Source: Planctomycetota bacterium
GTDB lineage: Bacteria; Planctomycetota; Phycisphaerae; FEN-1346
Direction: 5' to 3'
DNA length: 57,249 bases
Assembly: GCA_030602705.1 (NCBI GenBank)
Contig: JAUVZF010000017.1
Location: forward strand, 1 to 57,249
Shown: positions 33,803 to 42,959 of the stretch, piece after piece
Layout of the letters: every line of letters begins with the position of its first letter
How positions within the stretch are numbered: position 1 is the first letter of the stretch
Notes under the pieces: model-generated
Database searches by the model: none
What the model was told of the DNA's origin: nothing
The model's input: only the letters and a program-made list of their open reading frames with translations
Made by a program: the position numbers and the translations under genes

Positions 33803-36124
33803 ATGATGCTTTCGAGATCGTTATTCACACTGAGTCTGGTTGTTTCTCTGGCCGGCGTCGCTTCGGCGGCTCCCCCACAAGACGTTGCCCCGCCCGCCAA
33901 CGCTCCCGCCAACGCTGAATGGAATGCCCGGGACGGAAGGCTGTTGCTGCGATATCACGACACCGTGATTCTCGATGCCACAATCGGCGCCGAAGACGCC
34001 GAGGGAAACGAAGTGAAAGGTGTTGCCGTTAAGCTCGAACGAACGGAAACGCCGGGCGAGAAGGTCGAGCAGCGTCTGAAGTTCGTCCCGGCCAAGCCAC
34101 AAGACGGCGTGGAACTGGTCTTGCGCGGTACGGTCGTCGGCAGTGACGAGGCTTTCCCGGCCGAGACGCTTTCCGAGGCGCAGGAGCGTTTCCGTTACGT
34201 CCGCAACAGTGTCGGTCTGAGTCATAATCTGCGGAACAACGCCGTCTATGACCGCCGCTGGGACTGGGTCCTGATCGGCCCGGCCGATGGTCGGACGCGC
34301 ATCAAGCCGAAACGCGTCGACAAGCAGCGGCTCGCCTTCTCCTGGGAGAGCCGCGGTGCGACGATCGAACTCGTCTTTCGCCCCCGGTTCTACCAGAAGC
34401 ACAAGAACCTGACGTATTTCGAGCCGTGGACTTACGAGGTCTGGAAGGGCTCGGTGACCGGCTACTGCACCTGGTGGGCGTACAAGGGCGGCATTAAACA
34501 GGAAACGATTGACGAGATACTTGATGCGTTCACGGCAAAGCACCTGGTTGACTATGGCTATAAGTACTTGCAGATTGACGCCGGTTGGGCCACCGGCAGC
34601 AGCCCCGAAGGGTATCTGAACTGGAACAACAAGTTCCCGGGCGGGCCGGAGTATGTCGTTCAGAAGACCAAGAAGGCCGGCATGAGCCCCGGTCTGCACA
34701 CCGCCATCGTCTTTCGCAAGGGCGATGCCGTTATCGACAAGATGGCCAAAGCGCATCCCGACTGGTTCCTGCAGAAACCGGATGGCAGCGTGCTTGCCAA
34801 GGGGACGTACACGCTGAACCCGTTCAACGAAGACGCCCTGGGCGGATTGATCAGACCCACTTACAGGGGGCTCAGGGAGCAGGGGTGGGACTACGTGAAG
34901 ATTGACGGCGAAGGCAATCTGATGGCCTGGGGCTACAGTGAGTATCCGGAGTACTTCAAGAAGCACGGGAAGACCCCGGCCGAGGCCTTGCGCAGGTTGA
35001 ATCAGGCGGCCCGCGAGGAACTGGGGGATGACATCTTCATTCTGGGGTGCTGGAGCGTCAGGCCGGAACTCATCGGAATCGTCGACGGCTGCCGGCTGGG
35101 GCGCGATTCGTTCGGTCCCGCGGAGTTTCAGTACTTCAACTCCTGGAACGGCGTGGTGTGGAGAAACGATCCGGACCATTGCGACATTCAGCCCCAGTGG
35201 CTGAACAAGGGCAAACTGCCCTGGTACATGGAGTGCGTCGGCGAGAAGCCGGACAAGCCCAAGCCCGATACCCCCGTCAAGCCGGGCATCTCCGACACGA
35301 TCGTCAGGCCATGCGTCGTGTCCATGGCGGGAGGGATGCTGATGCTCAGCGACAAGGTTGACGTATACCAGGACGACAAGAACTTGAAGGGCATCAAGCG
35401 CGCTTCGCCTGTGCTCTTTTCCGTTCCGGGCCAGTTGTACGATTACAACCCGATTGAGAGCAACCGGATCGTCAATAACATAACGGACAATCTGGACCGT
35501 TCACCCGAACCGCGAATGAATCTTCGTCACCCTCAACTGAATCATGCGCCCCATTACGGCAAGCAGCCCACCTGGTGGATGCTGGAAATGGACAGGCCTT
35601 ACGAACACTGGTCCGTCCTGGCGAGGTTCAACTGGAGAAAACGCTCTCTCTACTGGGACCGGGACGATCGGCCGGCCGAGGAGGTCAAGTTCGCGGACCT
35701 GGGCCTCTCCGACGAGAAGGAGTACCTGGTCTATGAATTCTGGAGCGAGCGGTTCCTGGGCAAATTCAAGGGTGCGTTCACGGCCCCGGCGCAGGGGCCG
35801 GATAACGGCATGCAGGTCTTCGCCATACGTGAGGCCCGCCCGCATCCGTGGGTCCTCTCCACCACCCGCCACATCTCCCAGGGCGGCGTCAGCCTGCTGG
35901 ACGTGAAATGGGACGGCGGCGGCAAGGTTCTCTCCGGCCAAAGCGCCGTGGTCGTCGGCGATCCCTACGTGCTGACGGTCCATCTCCCGGATGGATACCG
36001 ACTGAAGAGCGCCGAGGTCGAGGGCGAGAAGGTGGAAACTGAGAAGCTGCCCCAGACGGCCGCAGTCCGGATAACCCCGTCGGCGACCAAAACCGTGAAC
36101 TGGAAAATCGAATTTACTAAATAG
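33803..36124 (+). CDS. secreted clan GH-D glycoside hydrolase, paralog 3
   Basis: 773 residues, start chosen for AAAGGAGAAG just upstream. Signal peptide with GVASAAPPQDVAPPANAP. Catalytic pattern: YLQIDAGW (Asp259, the closest of the four to the GH36 D-x-G-W strand), YVKIDG (Asp368, probable nucleophile), RLGRDSF (Asp435, probable acid/base). It lacks the 54-base insertion. It has extra loops at about 480-500 (EKPDKPKPDTPVK) and 560-590. 35820-35995 is nearly identical in DNA to the same part of paralog 1, although the central third is diverged. Followed by the DUF2961 gene after 11 bases. Confidence 0.8.
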   Translation: MMLSRSLFTLSLVVSLAGVASAAPPQDVAPPANAPANAEWNARDGRLLLRYHDTVILDATIGAEDAEGNEVKGVAVKLERTETPGEKVEQRLKFVPAKPQDGVELVLRGTVVGSDEAFPAETLSEAQERFRYVRNSVGLSHNLRNNAVYDRRWDWVLIGPADGRTRIKPKRVDKQRLAFSWESRGATIELVFRPRFYQKHKNLTYFEPWTYEVWKGSVTGYCTWWAYKGGIKQETIDEILDAFTAKHLVDYGYKYLQIDAGWATGSSPEGYLNWNNKFPGGPEYVVQKTKKAGMSPGLHTAIVFRKGDAVIDKMAKAHPDWFLQKPDGSVLAKGTYTLNPFNEDALGGLIRPTYRGLREQGWDYVKIDGEGNLMAWGYSEYPEYFKKHGKTPAEALRRLNQAAREELGDDIFILGCWSVRPELIGIVDGCRLGRDSFGPAEFQYFNSWNGVVWRNDPDHCDIQPQWLNKGKLPWYMECVGEKPDKPKPDTPVKPGISDTIVRPCVVSMAGGMLMLSDKVDVYQDDKNLKGIKRASPVLFSVPGQLYDYNPIESNRIVNNITDNLDRSPEPRMNLRHPQLNHAPHYGKQPTWWMLEMDRPYEHWSVLARFNWRKRSLYWDRDDRPAEEVKFADLGLSDEKEYLVYEFWSERFLGKFKGAFTAPAQGPDNGMQVFAIREARPHPWVLSTTRHISQGGVSLLDVKWDGGGKVLSGQSAVVVGDPYVLTVHLPDGYRLKSAEVEGEKVETEKLPQTAAVRITPSATKTVNWKIEFTK

Positions 36125-36135
36125 GACAATCCGTC

Positions 36136-37779
36136 ATGATGAAGAAATTGCCACTTATTCTTCTATTAACCTGGTTGACCTATCCGGCCGCGACGGCTGT
36201 CGGCGCGGGTGCGATTGATTTTGGCGGGCTTCTTACGGAGATGCTGGCTCGCTCCAGGATCGCCGAGTTCCCCGAGCCTGCTTTTGTTTGCAAGCAGGCC
36301 AGCAGCTATAACCGAAAGTCCAAGGAACCGGGCGCGGTCGGTTGGTTTGCTACCGACGACTACTCGAATTTTCGCGGACACGAACAGGTCGACGGACGTC
36401 GCGAATGGGTCATGCTGGATGTTGACGGGCCGGGCGTGATCGTAAGGTGGTGGATAACCCAGTACAAATACGACGGAACGATCAGGGTTTATCTTGACGG
36501 TTCGGATAAACCCGTGCTCGAAGGGAAGGGAGACGAACTGGTAGGCGGCAGGAGAACCGGCGCGGTCGGGCCGCCCTTGAGCGCCGTGCGAGCAGCGGGG
36601 TGCAACCTCTATCTGCCGATTCCTTTCAAGAAACACTGCAAGATCACGTACGACGGACTCAACGCGAAAGAAACCCGAAAATTCGCGGACAACATCTACT
36701 ACAACATCAATTATCTGCAGTACCCCAAGGGTACGGAGGTGAAGACGTTCACCATCGCCGATCTGAAGGCAAACGCCGAATTGCTGGCCAAAGTGCAGCG
36801 GGAACTGCTTGAGCCGGAGAAAAATCGATTGGATGCCGACCGAACGGTCAAGGGTGGAAAACAAGTACTGGAGCCGGGCCAAAGTATGACGCGCAAAGTT
36901 GCTGGCGGTGGCGCGATATGTATGCTGAAAGTCAAAGTCAGCGGCGATGACATGAAGCAGACAACGCGATCGACCGTGATCAAGGCCCGCTTCGACGGCA
37001 AGCAGCGAATCCGGGCGCCGATCGGTGAGTTTTTCGGATCAGGACTCGGAATAAACCCTTTCAAGGGCTGGTGGCGCCAGGTTGAAAAGGACGGGTGGAT
37101 GAACTGCTGGTGGCCGATGCCGTTTAAGAACACGGCGGCGATAACCATCAGCAACCATGGCACGACGGATGTGACCGTGGAACTGGGCGATATTGGTGTC
37201 GCCGAGTGGCCATGGACGGACAGAACCATGTATTTCAACAGCGCCTGGCGGGGTGATGACCACATCGCTGTTTTCGGCAATGACCATACCAAGGCCCAGG
37301 AGTGGAACTACGTCACCATCAAGGGCAAGGGCGTCTATGCGGGCGATACGATGGCGATCTTCAATCGGCCCAAGAAGGGCCGCAAAGGTTCGTGGTGGGG
37401 TGAGGGCGATGAGAAGATCTATGTCGACGGCGAGTCATTTCCCTCGCATTTTGGAACCGGGACGGAAGACTATTTTGGCTATGCCTGGGGCTCGGCGGCC
37501 CGTTTCGACGCGCCGTTTCATGCCCAACCCATCGGGGGCGCCAACAAGGGCGCCGGCCATACAACCAATACCAGGGTCAGGATGCTCGACAGGATTCCGT
37601 TCAAGAGCAGCCTGAAGGTAAACATGGAAATCCTGCACTGGCAGTCTTCAGCAACCGTCGACTATGCGACAACCACCTACTGGTACGCACTGGACGGGGC
37701 TGAAAGTAACGGGCACGCGCTGCCCGAAAAGGTGCGCAAGAAGGTCGGACAGATCGCCGTAGAGCACACGGAAAAGTGA
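36136..37779 (+). CDS. secreted DUF2961 (GH172-like) protein
   Basis: 547 residues with a signal peptide (1-25). The domain matches DUF2961 in its landmarks: KQASSYNRKSKEP, FRGHEQVDGRREWVMLDVDG, GVIVRWWITQ, then WNYVTIKGKGVYAGDTM and a C-terminal GTGTEDYFGYAWGSA, which carries the paired acidic residues. Characterised GH172 enzymes act on fructofuranose and arabinofuranose linkages. It follows paralog 3 closely and likely shares its transcript. Substrate identity is not determinable. Confidence 0.85.
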   Translation: MMKKLPLILLLTWLTYPAATAVGAGAIDFGGLLTEMLARSRIAEFPEPAFVCKQASSYNRKSKEPGAVGWFATDDYSNFRGHEQVDGRREWVMLDVDGPGVIVRWWITQYKYDGTIRVYLDGSDKPVLEGKGDELVGGRRTGAVGPPLSAVRAAGCNLYLPIPFKKHCKITYDGLNAKETRKFADNIYYNINYLQYPKGTEVKTFTIADLKANAELLAKVQRELLEPEKNRLDADRTVKGGKQVLEPGQSMTRKVAGGGAICMLKVKVSGDDMKQTTRSTVIKARFDGKQRIRAPIGEFFGSGLGINPFKGWWRQVEKDGWMNCWWPMPFKNTAAITISNHGTTDVTVELGDIGVAEWPWTDRTMYFNSAWRGDDHIAVFGNDHTKAQEWNYVTIKGKGVYAGDTMAIFNRPKKGRKGSWWGEGDEKIYVDGESFPSHFGTGTEDYFGYAWGSAARFDAPFHAQPIGGANKGAGHTTNTRVRMLDRIPFKSSLKVNMEILHWQSSATVDYATTTYWYALDGAESNGHALPEKVRKKVGQIAVEHTEK

Positions 37780-37792
37780 AAGAAAGGCGGTC

Positions 37793-37980
37793 ATGAGATG
37801 TAGTGTCGGTCTGGTGGCGGTTGTGGTCGCGCTTGCGGCCAGTCTGTTTGCCTCGGCGGCGCCCAGGTCAGCGGCGAGAACGTGGAGTTCGCCAACCAGA
37901 CAGACGCGGCCACCGTTCGAATGGTTCCGCCGGCAACCAAGACGGTGGAGTGGAAGATGAAATTTGCAACATCCGACTGA
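37793..37980 (+). pseudogene. fifth GH-D paralog reduced to signal peptide and C-terminal tail
   Basis: ATG 37793 (AAAGGCGG upstream) opens a clear signal peptide (MRCSVGLVAVVVALAASLFA). Immediately after, in a different frame, the sequence reads AQVSGENVEFANQTDAATV then PPATKTVEWKMKFA to the TGA at 37978-37980. This is the exact tail of the GH-D enzymes (compare AKVSGEKVKIANRKETATV and PSATKTVEWKMTFA in paralog 1). About 700 residues are missing and the junction is out of frame. Confidence 0.8.
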
Positions 37981-38086
37981 TCGAAGTCGAAGGTCGCCCG
38001 GGCAAGACCGGTCGGAGGCAAGCAGTGTTTCATGTGACAGAACGACATGCAAAAAAGAGCAACCCCGATAACGGGAGAAGGTTAGG

Positions 38087-41017
38087 ATGAAGACAAGACT
38101 TCTCGCCGCATGGCTGTTGCTTGCCTCCAGCGCAGGAATGGTTCGGGGATCTCATGTTTCCGAATTAGAGAACGATCTTTACACGCTTCGGACCGTTGAC
38201 AACCACCGGGTGGTGCTCAGCCACCGCGACGCCGGCGACTGGTCCCTGGAGGTGTCTTTCTGCATTATGTTCGCCGAGGCCGACCCGCAACCGGCTATGC
38301 GCTCCGGCGGACTGCCCGGCGCGAGGTACAATGTGGTCACTTGGGAGAACAAAGACCTGAAGGCCAATGAAGAGCCATCGGCGCAGGTCGAGGATTTCCT
38401 GTCCGTGGGCGACGGCTTTGACCCCCGCATTCTCGAAGGATCGAAAGCATCGCGCACCGCCAACCTGTTTCATGCGGCCCCGCAGGTCTATGTGTCGCCG
38501 GAGAAGGTGGAGCGGAAAGGGCAATCATTTGTTTACGCATTTCCCAAGCATCCGCTGTTCAAGTTGCAGGCGACGCTGAGCCTGCCTCAAGGCAATGCCG
38601 CGCCGGTTCTGCGCTATGCGTTTACGCCGTCCAGGGAGGGATATTACTCCGTGGGTTATGTGGGCGCGCCCGGTTATGCCCTGGATGATCTCGACGAAAT
38701 CTGGCAGCCCCTGGTCTGGCAGGAAAAGCGTTTTCCCGGCAAGAGCATCATGACTCTCGCCTATCGCTGTACCGTGCCTTCCGCCCTGATCACCCGGCAG
38801 GGATCATCCCTGGGCGTGGTGGTGGATTCGCGGGAGTTTCCGTTTGACCCTCTGCCCACCCGGAAAAATTCACGGTTCGGGGTTGCCCTGCGCAACCGGG
38901 AGGGGCTGGCCCAGCCCATGGTCTTCGCCCCGGTTCTGGGCGGAACCGAATCCTACATGAAAGCGGGCACGACCTTTACCTTTACGCTGCGTCCGACGGC
39001 CGTCAAAGGCGACACCACCGATGCGTTTGAAACCATTGCCCGCGACCTCTACGGATTCCACGATTACCGCCGCAACGCCCTCTGCTCGCTGAACACGACA
39101 CTGGAGAACATGGTCGCCTACGGCATGAGCCACTGGAGTCGGTTCATGGAGGATCAGAAAGGCTGCAACTACTCCACCGATGCGCCGGGCGCGGTGAAGA
39201 ACGTCTCCTCGCTCAACCCGCTCGAGATGGCGGTGGTGACGGACAACGAGGACATCTTCAACCGTCGGGCGTATCCCTATATCGAGTACATGCTGTCTCG
39301 GAGGAAGTTCCTGTTCACCACGGACGAAAAACAGCGGAACCAGAGCCCGTCCTACACCCTGGAAGGTCCCTGCGCCCCGGTTACGGAGCTGGCGGTGCTG
39401 TACGGCATCTTCAACCAGGCCACCCCGGTATTCAAGGCCTTGGCCGAGAGAGAATACGCCAGCCGACGGGGTCGGAACCTGGATGTCGAGATGCCTGGAA
39501 AAACCTGGGGCAATGCCCTTGCCCTGTACCGGGTGACCGGCGAGCAGGAATACCTCGATTTCGCCCTGGAAGGCGCCGACGACTATATTCGCCGCCGGGT
39601 GGAAACGCCGCAAACGAATTTCAAGGATCCAGACGAGGGGAGATGTGTATTCTGGACCAGCTTTGTCCCCAAGTTCATCCCGCTGGTGGAACTGTACGAG
39701 GTGACCGGCGAGCAGCGCTATCTCGACGCGGCCCGGGAGGGCGCCCGGCGGTTTGCCCAGTTTGCCTGGATGTGCCCGGCCATTCCGAATGAGAAAATCC
39801 TTGTCAACAAAGGCGGCAAGGCACCGTTGTACTGGTACCTCAAGGGCAAAGGGCATAAGCAAATGCATCTGCCCGAAGAGGAAGCCCCCGCCTGGCGGCT
39901 GTCGGAGATCGGCCTCACCCCGGAATCCTCCGCCACCTGCGGCGGGCACCGCGCCATCTTCATGGCCAATTATGCGCCCTGGCTTATCCGCATCGGCCAT
40001 CACAGCGGGGATGCCTTTCTGCGGGAGGTCGGCCGGTCGGCGGTCATCGGGCGCTACCGCAATTTCCCGGGCTACCACATCAACACCGCCCGCACCACCG
40101 CCTATGAAAAAGCGGACTATCCCCTGCGCGAACATAAGGAACTCAGCGTCAATTCGTTCCACTACAATCACATCTGGCCGATGATGTCGATGCTGGTGGA
40201 CTACCTGCTCACCGAGACCATGGCCCGCTCCGACGGTGCGGTCAACTTCCCCTCGCAGTACATCGAGGGCTATGGCTACATGCAGAACAAATACTACGGC
40301 GCGGCGCCCGGTCGCTTCTACCAGGCCGAAGATGCCGTGCTGTGGATGCCCAAGGGGCTGCTGGAAATCGACGACATTGAAGTCAATTACATCGCGGCCC
40401 GGGGAAAGAACGCCCTGTACCTCGCCCTGATGAATGAGTCGGCTAAGACCGTCCGAACCAAAGTGTCCCTGAATGAAAAACGCGTGCCCCGGGGGCGCTA
40501 CCCGATGCGCGCCTGGTCCCATGGCGGTGATGAAGTCCGCAATACCACCGATGGCACCTTCGAGGTCGAGATCCCGCCCCGGGGCCTGACGGCCGTCGTG
40601 CTGGAAGGCATCAAGATTACGCCGGAATTCCAACAGAAAGTGACCGGGCTCGCCCGGGAGGATGCCTGGCGGACGTCATGGGTGGACATGGCCAAACCGA
40701 AAGGGCGGGCGATGATGTTGAGCCTTGGGCAGGCCGCCCGGACGGTCTACATCTACCTGGAGAACAGCAAGCGGGACTTCCAAACCGTCGACCTGCTCTA
40801 TGATTGCGGCAGCGGGACGCAGCGCCTTTCCGACGATGCGTTCCCGTGGGAGTTTACCGTGCCGATCGATGCCGGGGTTGAGCAATTCACCTTCCGCATT
40901 GCGGGCATAACCCCCGGGGGCCGTCGGGAACTTTCGGAACCTTACGTTTTGTCGCGTGCAAGCGGGAGCCCGGTGGTCGAGTTGGAGATTCCTCCGGCCG
41001 AGTCTGTACCGGACTGA
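38087..41017 (+). CDS. large secreted protein with alpha/alpha-barrel glycosidase-like domain
   Basis: 976 residues. Signal peptide 1-22. The N-terminal third (about 25-330) is a beta-sandwich. The middle (about 340-780) is a helical toroid with repeated pairs such as ALYRVTGEQEYLDFALEGAD and ELYEVTGEQRYLDAAREGAR, the hallmark of (alpha/alpha)6 glycosidases and polysaccharide lyases. Candidate catalytic stretch: CGGHRAIFMANYAPW. The C-terminal 180 residues form beta domains. It cannot be placed in a named family from the sequence alone. Context suggests an uronic-acid, rhamnose or arabinose hydrolase acting outside the cytoplasm. Confidence 0.65.
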   Translation: MKTRLLAAWLLLASSAGMVRGSHVSELENDLYTLRTVDNHRVVLSHRDAGDWSLEVSFCIMFAEADPQPAMRSGGLPGARYNVVTWENKDLKANEEPSAQVEDFLSVGDGFDPRILEGSKASRTANLFHAAPQVYVSPEKVERKGQSFVYAFPKHPLFKLQATLSLPQGNAAPVLRYAFTPSREGYYSVGYVGAPGYALDDLDEIWQPLVWQEKRFPGKSIMTLAYRCTVPSALITRQGSSLGVVVDSREFPFDPLPTRKNSRFGVALRNREGLAQPMVFAPVLGGTESYMKAGTTFTFTLRPTAVKGDTTDAFETIARDLYGFHDYRRNALCSLNTTLENMVAYGMSHWSRFMEDQKGCNYSTDAPGAVKNVSSLNPLEMAVVTDNEDIFNRRAYPYIEYMLSRRKFLFTTDEKQRNQSPSYTLEGPCAPVTELAVLYGIFNQATPVFKALAEREYASRRGRNLDVEMPGKTWGNALALYRVTGEQEYLDFALEGADDYIRRRVETPQTNFKDPDEGRCVFWTSFVPKFIPLVELYEVTGEQRYLDAAREGARRFAQFAWMCPAIPNEKILVNKGGKAPLYWYLKGKGHKQMHLPEEEAPAWRLSEIGLTPESSATCGGHRAIFMANYAPWLIRIGHHSGDAFLREVGRSAVIGRYRNFPGYHINTARTTAYEKADYPLREHKELSVNSFHYNHIWPMMSMLVDYLLTETMARSDGAVNFPSQYIEGYGYMQNKYYGAAPGRFYQAEDAVLWMPKGLLEIDDIEVNYIAARGKNALYLALMNESAKTVRTKVSLNEKRVPRGRYPMRAWSHGGDEVRNTTDGTFEVEIPPRGLTAVVLEGIKITPEFQQKVTGLAREDAWRTSWVDMAKPKGRAMMLSLGQAARTVYIYLENSKRDFQTVDLLYDCGSGTQRLSDDAFPWEFTVPIDAGVEQFTFRIAGITPGGRRELSEPYVLSRASGSPVVELEIPPAESVPD

Positions 41018-41289
41018 GAAAAGGTGACTGAGAAAAGGTGTCAGGAGTGGAAAAGGTTCCTGGCACGAATGGCACTGTCGGGCGTGGATATTTTTGGTTG
41101 GCGCGCAGTTCGGCTTGACGCGTGACGGGTGCCGGCGCCTACAGCAGCTTGGCCTTGGCCTCGCGGATCGGCGCGATCGAGAATTTCCCGCCTCCAGGCA
41201 ACCTGGCCAAGGGTTGAATATTGTGGCATTCGTCATGCCGAAAGGGACGAGCAAACAGGGAACACAAAGAGGACACAAGGAGAAGCCGA
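41018..41289. repeat. intergenic region with a GTGTCAGGA/TCCTGGCAC inverted repeat
   Basis: GGTGTCAGGA and TTCCTGGCAC (about 41036-41066) form an interrupted inverted repeat preceded by two GAGAAAAGGTG copies. It resembles the palindromic targets of REP-associated tyrosine transposases. On the minus strand, 41139-41220 encodes a peptide GGGKFSIAPIREAKAKLL that looks like the last residues of a lost gene. No complete gene is visible. Confidence 0.4.
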
Positions 41290-41817
41290 ATGAAGCAATT
41301 TACGAACAACGTGTTGTGCATCATGACCTGTCTGCTGCTCACCGGCGTCGCTTCGGCCGTTCCCCCACAAGACGTTGCCCCGCCCGCCGCCAGGAAAACG
41401 GCCGAATCGAGCCCCGTGCAGATAGACACTCTCAGCGCCGAGGGCGGCACGGTGCTGAAGCAGCTGGAAGACGGCAGCGTTGTCGCCTCCGGACCCAACC
41501 CTGCCACGCAGACCTACCAGATTGACTTCACGCTTGGCGAAACGCCGACCGAGGCAATTCGCCTCGAAGCGCTGACGCACGATTCACTGGCGAACAAATC
41601 GACTGGCCGCGGCGCACCGTCGAGACCTATGGCTGGCGCCTGCATGCGTTTGTCTCGGTTAGACGCCGCTATTCACTATTCAAGGTCTGACCCCACGGAC
41701 CCCCTCGATGAGAACCATTCAAATTCCCTGAACGCTTTCGCTGCGGCGGGAGTATTTCCCACATCATTTTCCCGACGAGGTAAAATCCATGAGCAATCAC
41801 CAATCAACACGCCGTGA
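41290..41817 (+). pseudogene. DUF1553-type secreted protein, N-terminal fragment
   Basis: From ATG 41290 (AAGGAGAAG upstream): signal peptide, then GVASAVPPQDVAPPAA, the same cassette as in the GH-D genes. The next 50 residues (LSAEGGTVLKQLEDGSVVAS, NPATQTYQIDFTLGETP, IRLEALTHDSLANKSTGRG) match the beta-domain found in planctomycete DUF1549/DUF1553 cytochrome-type proteins. Downstream of about 41620 no homology is visible, and the frame overlaps the next gene by 29 bases. Only a small part of the usual protein remains. Confidence 0.65.
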
Positions 41818-42931
41818 TTTTCTTAAAACCGCGGGTGCGGCGACGGCTGCCGTTGCTGTGCCAATCGTTATCCCGTCCTCCGCGTTGGGCAATGCCGACA
41901 GGGACGGCTGGGACATGGGGCCCTTTGTCAAACGGAAACAGCCGATCCTGCGGCCGACGCCGGATTCCAGATTTCAGTGCCCCATCCGGGGTAAGGAAGT
42001 CCGGTGGGAGGAGCAGAACGTGTACAACCCGGCTGCCGTGGTACGAAACGGTAAGGTCTATTTGCTCTACCGGGCGGACGACAAGAGCCCGGATCTCAAG
42101 TGGGGAAGAACTTGCCGCATGGGTCTGGCCCATAGTGAGGACGGCATAAACTTCACCCGACATACGAAGCCGGTCCTCTATCCGGACAACGACCCCTGGA
42201 AGAGGTACGAGTGGGAGGGTGGCTGCGAGGACCTCCACATCATCGAGGGCGAAGATGGTACCTACTACATGAACTACACCACCTGGAACGGCAAGCGGGA
42301 CACCATGTCCGTGGCGACATCCCGTGATCTATATCACTGGACCAAGCACGGGCCGGCGTTCCGGAAGGCAGCGCCGGAGAAGGTCTATGGATCGCGGAGC
42401 GGAGTGGTGGTATCGCGACTCCAAGGCAACCGCCTGATCGCCGCGAAGATCAACGGCAAGTACTGGATGTACTATACGCATCCGTGCGCCCTTGCCTGGA
42501 GCGACAATCTCATCGACTGGACGCCGGCAGGCAAGTCGGTATGGGGTGGCTCGCACGAAGCTGGCGCCATAGCCCTCCTGCGTGAGGACGGCATCCTGTT
42601 AATGGTTCAAGGCGGACACGCATCCCTCGGCGCCTGGACGCTCCGGCAGGCCCTGATCGACCGCAACGACCTGACAACGGTGCGTAAACAGCAGGACCGG
42701 CCGTTCCTCTACCCGGGACTGGACTGGGAAAAGAAGGGATTCACCGGCCGCACAACGGTCGCCAACGGCCTGGTGTACTTCAAGGGCAAGTGGCTTCTCT
42801 ATTACGGCGCGGCAGACCGCGTGATCGGCCTGGCGACTTGCGCCGGACAGGATCAGAGAATTCCATTCGCCGGCCAAGACGGCGCGCCGACGAGGAGATA
42901 TGCGAACCGGGAAGTCAGGCTTCCCGATTGA
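41789..42931 (+). CDS. Tat-exported GH130-like beta-propeller protein
   Basis: 380 residues. Tat signal (TRRDFLKTAGAATAAVAV). Five-bladed propeller typical of GH130/GH43-like folds: NVYNPAAVVRNGKVYLLYRA, GLAHSEDGINFTRH, GGCEDLHIIEGEDGTYYMNY, VATSRDLYHWTKHG, KINGKYWMYY and LLYYGAADRVIGLA. The Glu-Asp pair in GGCEDLH lies where GH130 mannoside phosphorylases place the general acid. Exported members may be hydrolases rather than phosphorylases because phosphate is scarce outside. It starts inside the end of the DUF1553 relic. Confidence 0.85.
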   Translation: MSNHQSTRRDFLKTAGAATAAVAVPIVIPSSALGNADRDGWDMGPFVKRKQPILRPTPDSRFQCPIRGKEVRWEEQNVYNPAAVVRNGKVYLLYRADDKSPDLKWGRTCRMGLAHSEDGINFTRHTKPVLYPDNDPWKRYEWEGGCEDLHIIEGEDGTYYMNYTTWNGKRDTMSVATSRDLYHWTKHGPAFRKAAPEKVYGSRSGVVVSRLQGNRLIAAKINGKYWMYYTHPCALAWSDNLIDWTPAGKSVWGGSHEAGAIALLREDGILLMVQGGHASLGAWTLRQALIDRNDLTTVRKQQDRPFLYPGLDWEKKGFTGRTTVANGLVYFKGKWLLYYGAADRVIGLATCAGQDQRIPFAGQDGAPTRRYANREVRLPD

Positions 42932-42959
42932 GCCAGCCTCTACAGTCAGGATGAACGCG

